From Mycolicibacterium litorale (GTDB taxonomy: Bacteria; Actinomycetota; Actinomycetes; Mycobacteriales; Mycobacteriaceae): DNA of 64,000 nucleotides. The notes under the pieces are model-generated. The model was not told the origin of the DNA, did no database searches, and was given only the letters and a program-made list of their open reading frames with translations. The DNA lies in the NCBI RefSeq assembly GCF_010731695.1, contig NZ_AP022586.1, forward strand, positions 2,356,001-2,420,000, read 5' to 3'. Below are positions 61,462 through 64,000 of the stretch, piece by piece. Each line of letters starts with the position of its first letter. Position 1 is the first letter of the stretch. The translations under genes were made by a program, and so were the position numbers.

Positions 61462-63788
61462 GAGGCCGCCCCGGCCAGCGCGCGGCACAGGTCGCCAGGG
61501 CGGATCGGCGTGCTGTCGACGTGGACGGCGCCACAAAGCGCGTCGTCGACCGCACCGGCCACCGCGGCGTAGACGGCGATCGTGCCGCTCTCCCCCGCAC
61601 CGCGTACGCCGATCGGGTTGACCGGGGTGTCGACGTGGAGGTGTTCGACGGCCACGCGCGGCACGTCGGTCGACAGCGGCAGATGGTAGGCCGCGAACGT
61701 GGTCGAGAGCGGCTGACCCGCGTCGGAGTACCGCCACTGCTCGAACAGCGCACCGCCCAGCCCCTGGGCCACACCGCCGACGATCTGGCCTTCGACGATG
61801 CGGGGGTTGATCTCGCGGCCACCCTCGTGGGACACCGCGTAGCGCAACACCTTCACCAGGCCGGTGCGCCGGTGCACGCCGACGATCGCGGCGTGTACGC
61901 CCATCGTCCACGTCACGGTCTCGACCCGGAACACCGCGGTGACGTCGAGGGCCGCACCGCTCTCGGCGTCCCCGCCGACCGCCCTGGCGCGCGCGATCTC
62001 CAGCCAGCTCAGCATGCGTCGCCCGGCGCGGAACACGCCGTGCGCGTAGTCGATCGGGCCGTCCACGCCGAGCAGTCGCCGGACGTGCTCCATCGCGGCG
62101 TCGACGAGTTTCCCGGCCGCCTCGTGCACCGCGGAGCCGGCCAGGATCGCCGAACGGCTGGCGAACGTGCCGACCCCCTCGGGCAGCCGCTCGGTGTCGG
62201 CGGGTACGTAGCGCACGCACTCCATCGGCACGCCCAGCGCCTCGGCCGCCACCTGCGCGAAGACGGTCTCGTGGCCCTGTCCTGCGGCGGCCGCGCCCGC
62301 GGTGACCTCGAATCCGCCGTCGGAGAGCAGCCGGATGCGCGCGGTCTCGTGCGGTCCGCGGCCGGTGGCCTCCAGATACGACGACAGCCCGTAGCCGATG
62401 AGGTGGTCGGGGTGTTCGGCGGCGCACCGCTCGATCTCGTTGCGCGGCAGCAGGTTCGACACCGAGTCCAGGCAGGCGCGGTAGTCGCCGCCGTCGAAGG
62501 AGATCGGCACGCCGTCGCGGTACGGCAGCGGACGGGAGTAGGGCAGGTCGGCGGCGGTGAGCAGGTTGCGCCGCCGGATCTCCTCGGTGCTCAGCCCGAT
62601 CTTGCGGGCGGCGGCGTCGAGGGTGCGCTCGAGGGCGAAGGTCGCCTCGGGCCTGCCCGCCCCGCGGTACTGCGCGGTGAGGGTTTTGTTGGTCAGCGCG
62701 GCGCGCCCGGTGATGTGGGCGGCCGGAACGCGGTACGGGCCGAGTAGGTGGATCGCGGTGTTGGCGACGATGCCCGCCACCCAGAGGCTGCCGGCGCCGA
62801 TGTCGGCGATGAACGAGTCCTCCCAGGCCAGGATGTGGCCGTCGGCGTCGAGGGCCATGCGGGTGTGGTGGACCTGATCGCGCGCCTGGGCGCTGGCGAT
62901 CAGGTGTTCCTGCCTGTCCTCCACCCAGATGACCGGGACGCCGGTGTGGCGGGCCAGTACGGCCAGCGCGATCTCCTCGGCGTAGACGTTGGCCTTGGTG
63001 CCGAAACCGCCGCCGACATCGGGCACCGCGACCGTGATGTCCTGCGGCGTCCAGCCCGTCACGGCACAGATCGCGTCGCGCACCGTGTGCGGGATCTGCG
63101 TCGAGGTCCACAGCTCCACCCGCTGCCGCTGGGCGTCGAACGCCGCACGCACGCCCCGGCCCTCGAGCGGGATCGCGCCGTGGCGGTTCATCCGGTAGGT
63201 GCCCTCGACGACGTGCTCGGCGCCGGCGAAGGCATGTTCGGGTGCACCGAACGAGAACTCCAGGCGCGCAGCCTCATTGCCGCCCAGGTGGCCGAACAGC
63301 ACAGGGCTGTCGGGACCGAGGGCGGCCACCGGATCGGTGACGGCGGGCAGGGGCGCGTAGTCGATGGCGACCGCTTCCAGCGCGTCCTCGGCGCGGTAGC
63401 GGTCCTCGGCCACCAGCACCGCGATCGGTTGGCCGATGTAGTGCACCGTGTCGGCGGCCAGCACCGGCAGGCGCTGGTCGGCCAGGAAACAGTTCGTCGC
63501 CGCGGTGAACTCCGGGTTGGGGGTGGTCAGGGCCGGGATCGACGCGCCCGTCAGCCCGAGATCGGCCGCGGTGTAGACGCCGAGCACACCGAGCATGCGC
63601 GCCGCCGCGGCGGTGTCGATGTGGTGGATGCGGGCGTGCGCCTCACTGGACCGCACGAAGACCGCGTGGTGGGCGCCCGCCGCCCGGTCGGCGAGGAACC
63701 GGCCGCGTCCCGCGAGCATCCGATCGTCCTCACGCCGCCGCACCGAGCTGCCGATGTACCTCAATGGAGCCGTTTCTCCCACTGCCAC
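61458..63788 (-). CDS. Molybdenum hydroxylase, large (molybdopterin) subunit
   Basis: A 776-residue xanthine dehydrogenase-family catalytic subunit. Key blocks are YIGQPIAVLVAEDRYRAEDA, VAVPDVGGGFGTKANVYAEE (molybdopterin loop), LTAQYRGAGRPEATFALERT and VNPIGVRGAGESGTIAVYAA, with the catalytic Glu in GAGESG. The loop QYRGAGR differs from the AYRCSFR loop of true CO dehydrogenase, so it is a carbon hydroxylase of the type that acts on N-heterocycles or aldehydes. GTG 63788 overlaps the ABC permease by 28 bases. With the enamidase it points to nicotinate-like substrates; this is inference. Confidence 0.95.
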   Translation of the reverse strand: MAVGETAPLRYIGSSVRRREDDRMLAGRGRFLADRAAGAHHAVFVRSSEAHARIHHIDTAAAARMLGVLGVYTAADLGLTGASIPALTTPNPEFTAATNCFLADQRLPVLAADTVHYIGQPIAVLVAEDRYRAEDALEAVAIDYAPLPAVTDPVAALGPDSPVLFGHLGGNEAARLEFSFGAPEHAFAGAEHVVEGTYRMNRHGAIPLEGRGVRAAFDAQRQRVELWTSTQIPHTVRDAICAVTGWTPQDITVAVPDVGGGFGTKANVYAEEIALAVLARHTGVPVIWVEDRQEHLIASAQARDQVHHTRMALDADGHILAWEDSFIADIGAGSLWVAGIVANTAIHLLGPYRVPAAHITGRAALTNKTLTAQYRGAGRPEATFALERTLDAAARKIGLSTEEIRRRNLLTAADLPYSRPLPYRDGVPISFDGGDYRACLDSVSNLLPRNEIERCAAEHPDHLIGYGLSSYLEATGRGPHETARIRLLSDGGFEVTAGAAAAGQGHETVFAQVAAEALGVPMECVRYVPADTERLPEGVGTFASRSAILAGSAVHEAAGKLVDAAMEHVRRLLGVDGPIDYAHGVFRAGRRMLSWLEIARARAVGGDAESGAALDVTAVFRVETVTWTMGVHAAIVGVHRRTGLVKVLRYAVSHEGGREINPRIVEGQIVGGVAQGLGGALFEQWRYSDAGQPLSTTFAAYHLPLSTDVPRVAVEHLHVDTPVNPIGVRGAGESGTIAVYAAVAGAVDDALCGAVHVDSTPIRPGDLCRALAGAAS

Positions 63789-64000
63789 AACGCCACCGAG
63801 ATCGCGAACGAGATGGTGATCAGCAGCATGATCGTGGCCACCATCGATGGATAGTCGCCGTGGCTGTAGGACTGCAGCACCACCCGGCCCAGCCCGCGGC
63901 GGGTGGCGAAGAACTCCGAGAGCACCACGCCCACCACCGAGAGGCTGACGGCCAGCCGGATACCGGTCAGCAGCGGCCGCCGGATCGCCGGGAAGATGAT
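63761..64000 (-). CDS. ABC transporter permease, SsuC/TauC-like, C-terminal part
   Basis: Only the last 79 residues are in the window; the gene continues past 64000. The sequence IIFPAIRRPLLTGIRLAVSL corresponds to the EAA loop region of a binding-protein-dependent permease, followed by VVGVVLSEFFATRRGLGRVV (family block of SsuC/TauC and pyrimidine-precursor permeases) and a last helix MLLITISFAISVALWQWEKR. It overlaps the start of the molybdenum hydroxylase gene by 28 bases, so substrate import is likely encoded just upstream of the degrading enzymes. Confidence 0.88.
   Translation of the reverse strand: MIFPAIRRPLLTGIRLAVSLSVVGVVLSEFFATRRGLGRVVLQSYSHGDYPSMVATIMLLITISFAISVALWQWEKRLH

Overview
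The window looks like part of the chromosome of a fast-growing mycobacterium (Mycolicibacterium type). It is very GC-rich, GTG starts are common, and genes are often joined by 1-4 base ATGA/GTGA/TGATG overlaps. The conserved backbone follows, in order, the M. tuberculosis block Rv2880c-Rv2898c: rlmN, cdsA, frr, pyrH, a MarR gene, an amiC-like amidase, tsf, rpsB, an M23 peptidase, an LLM oxidoreductase, xerC, viuB, dprA, comM and yraN. Several accessory modules are inserted between these genes. No tRNA, rRNA, CRISPR array, transposase or prophage was seen.

Region 1 (1-13704) is a catabolic island. It holds two P450s, a CaiB-type CoA transferase, an aminoglycoside-phosphotransferase-like kinase, aldolase, alcohol and aldehyde dehydrogenases, SDR, SMP-30, thioesterase and SnoaL proteins, and two paralogous TetR regulators. 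Four promoter regions in it share a half-site pair, TGACA or TTACA, then 14 bases, then TGTAA. One copy is a perfect 8-base inverted repeat, so the island is probably one regulon for an unknown hydrophobic substrate.

Region 2 (13720-30021) has rlmN, a LysR/EamA divergent pair, cdsA-frr-pyrH, a methyltransferase divergent from a MarR regulator (Rv2887-like), hydroxypyruvate reductase with glycerate kinase, a copper amine oxidase with its permease, a MacB-like ABC exporter and the amidase. Region 3 (30037-41702) is mostly core: tsf, rpsB, M23 peptidase, LLM oxidoreductase, xerC, viuB, dprA, comM, yraN. Extra inserts here are a cyclase/NCS1 permease pair and a lactate-monooxygenase-like enzyme.

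Region 4 (41703-52390) starts at a synteny break. A Cmx-type drug exporter lies between yraN and a frameshifted partial copy of yraN. After it come an HtrA-like lipoprotein protease, a DUF1206 protein and a hemophore-like protein. A ferric-iron ABC transporter operon with an IdeR/DtxR-like box follows, and its last gene encodes an unusual single-chain adenylation/carrier/membrane-acyltransferase fusion.

Region 5 (52359-64000) is one long minus-strand, tightly overlapping gene set: ABC permease, three-subunit molybdenum hydroxylase, FUSC membrane protein, enamidase-like amidohydrolase, acyl-CoA dehydrogenase, fused 2-oxoacid dehydrogenase E1, CoA transferase and thioesterase. The enamidase and molybdenum hydroxylase together suggest uptake and breakdown of a nicotinate-like N-heterocycle.
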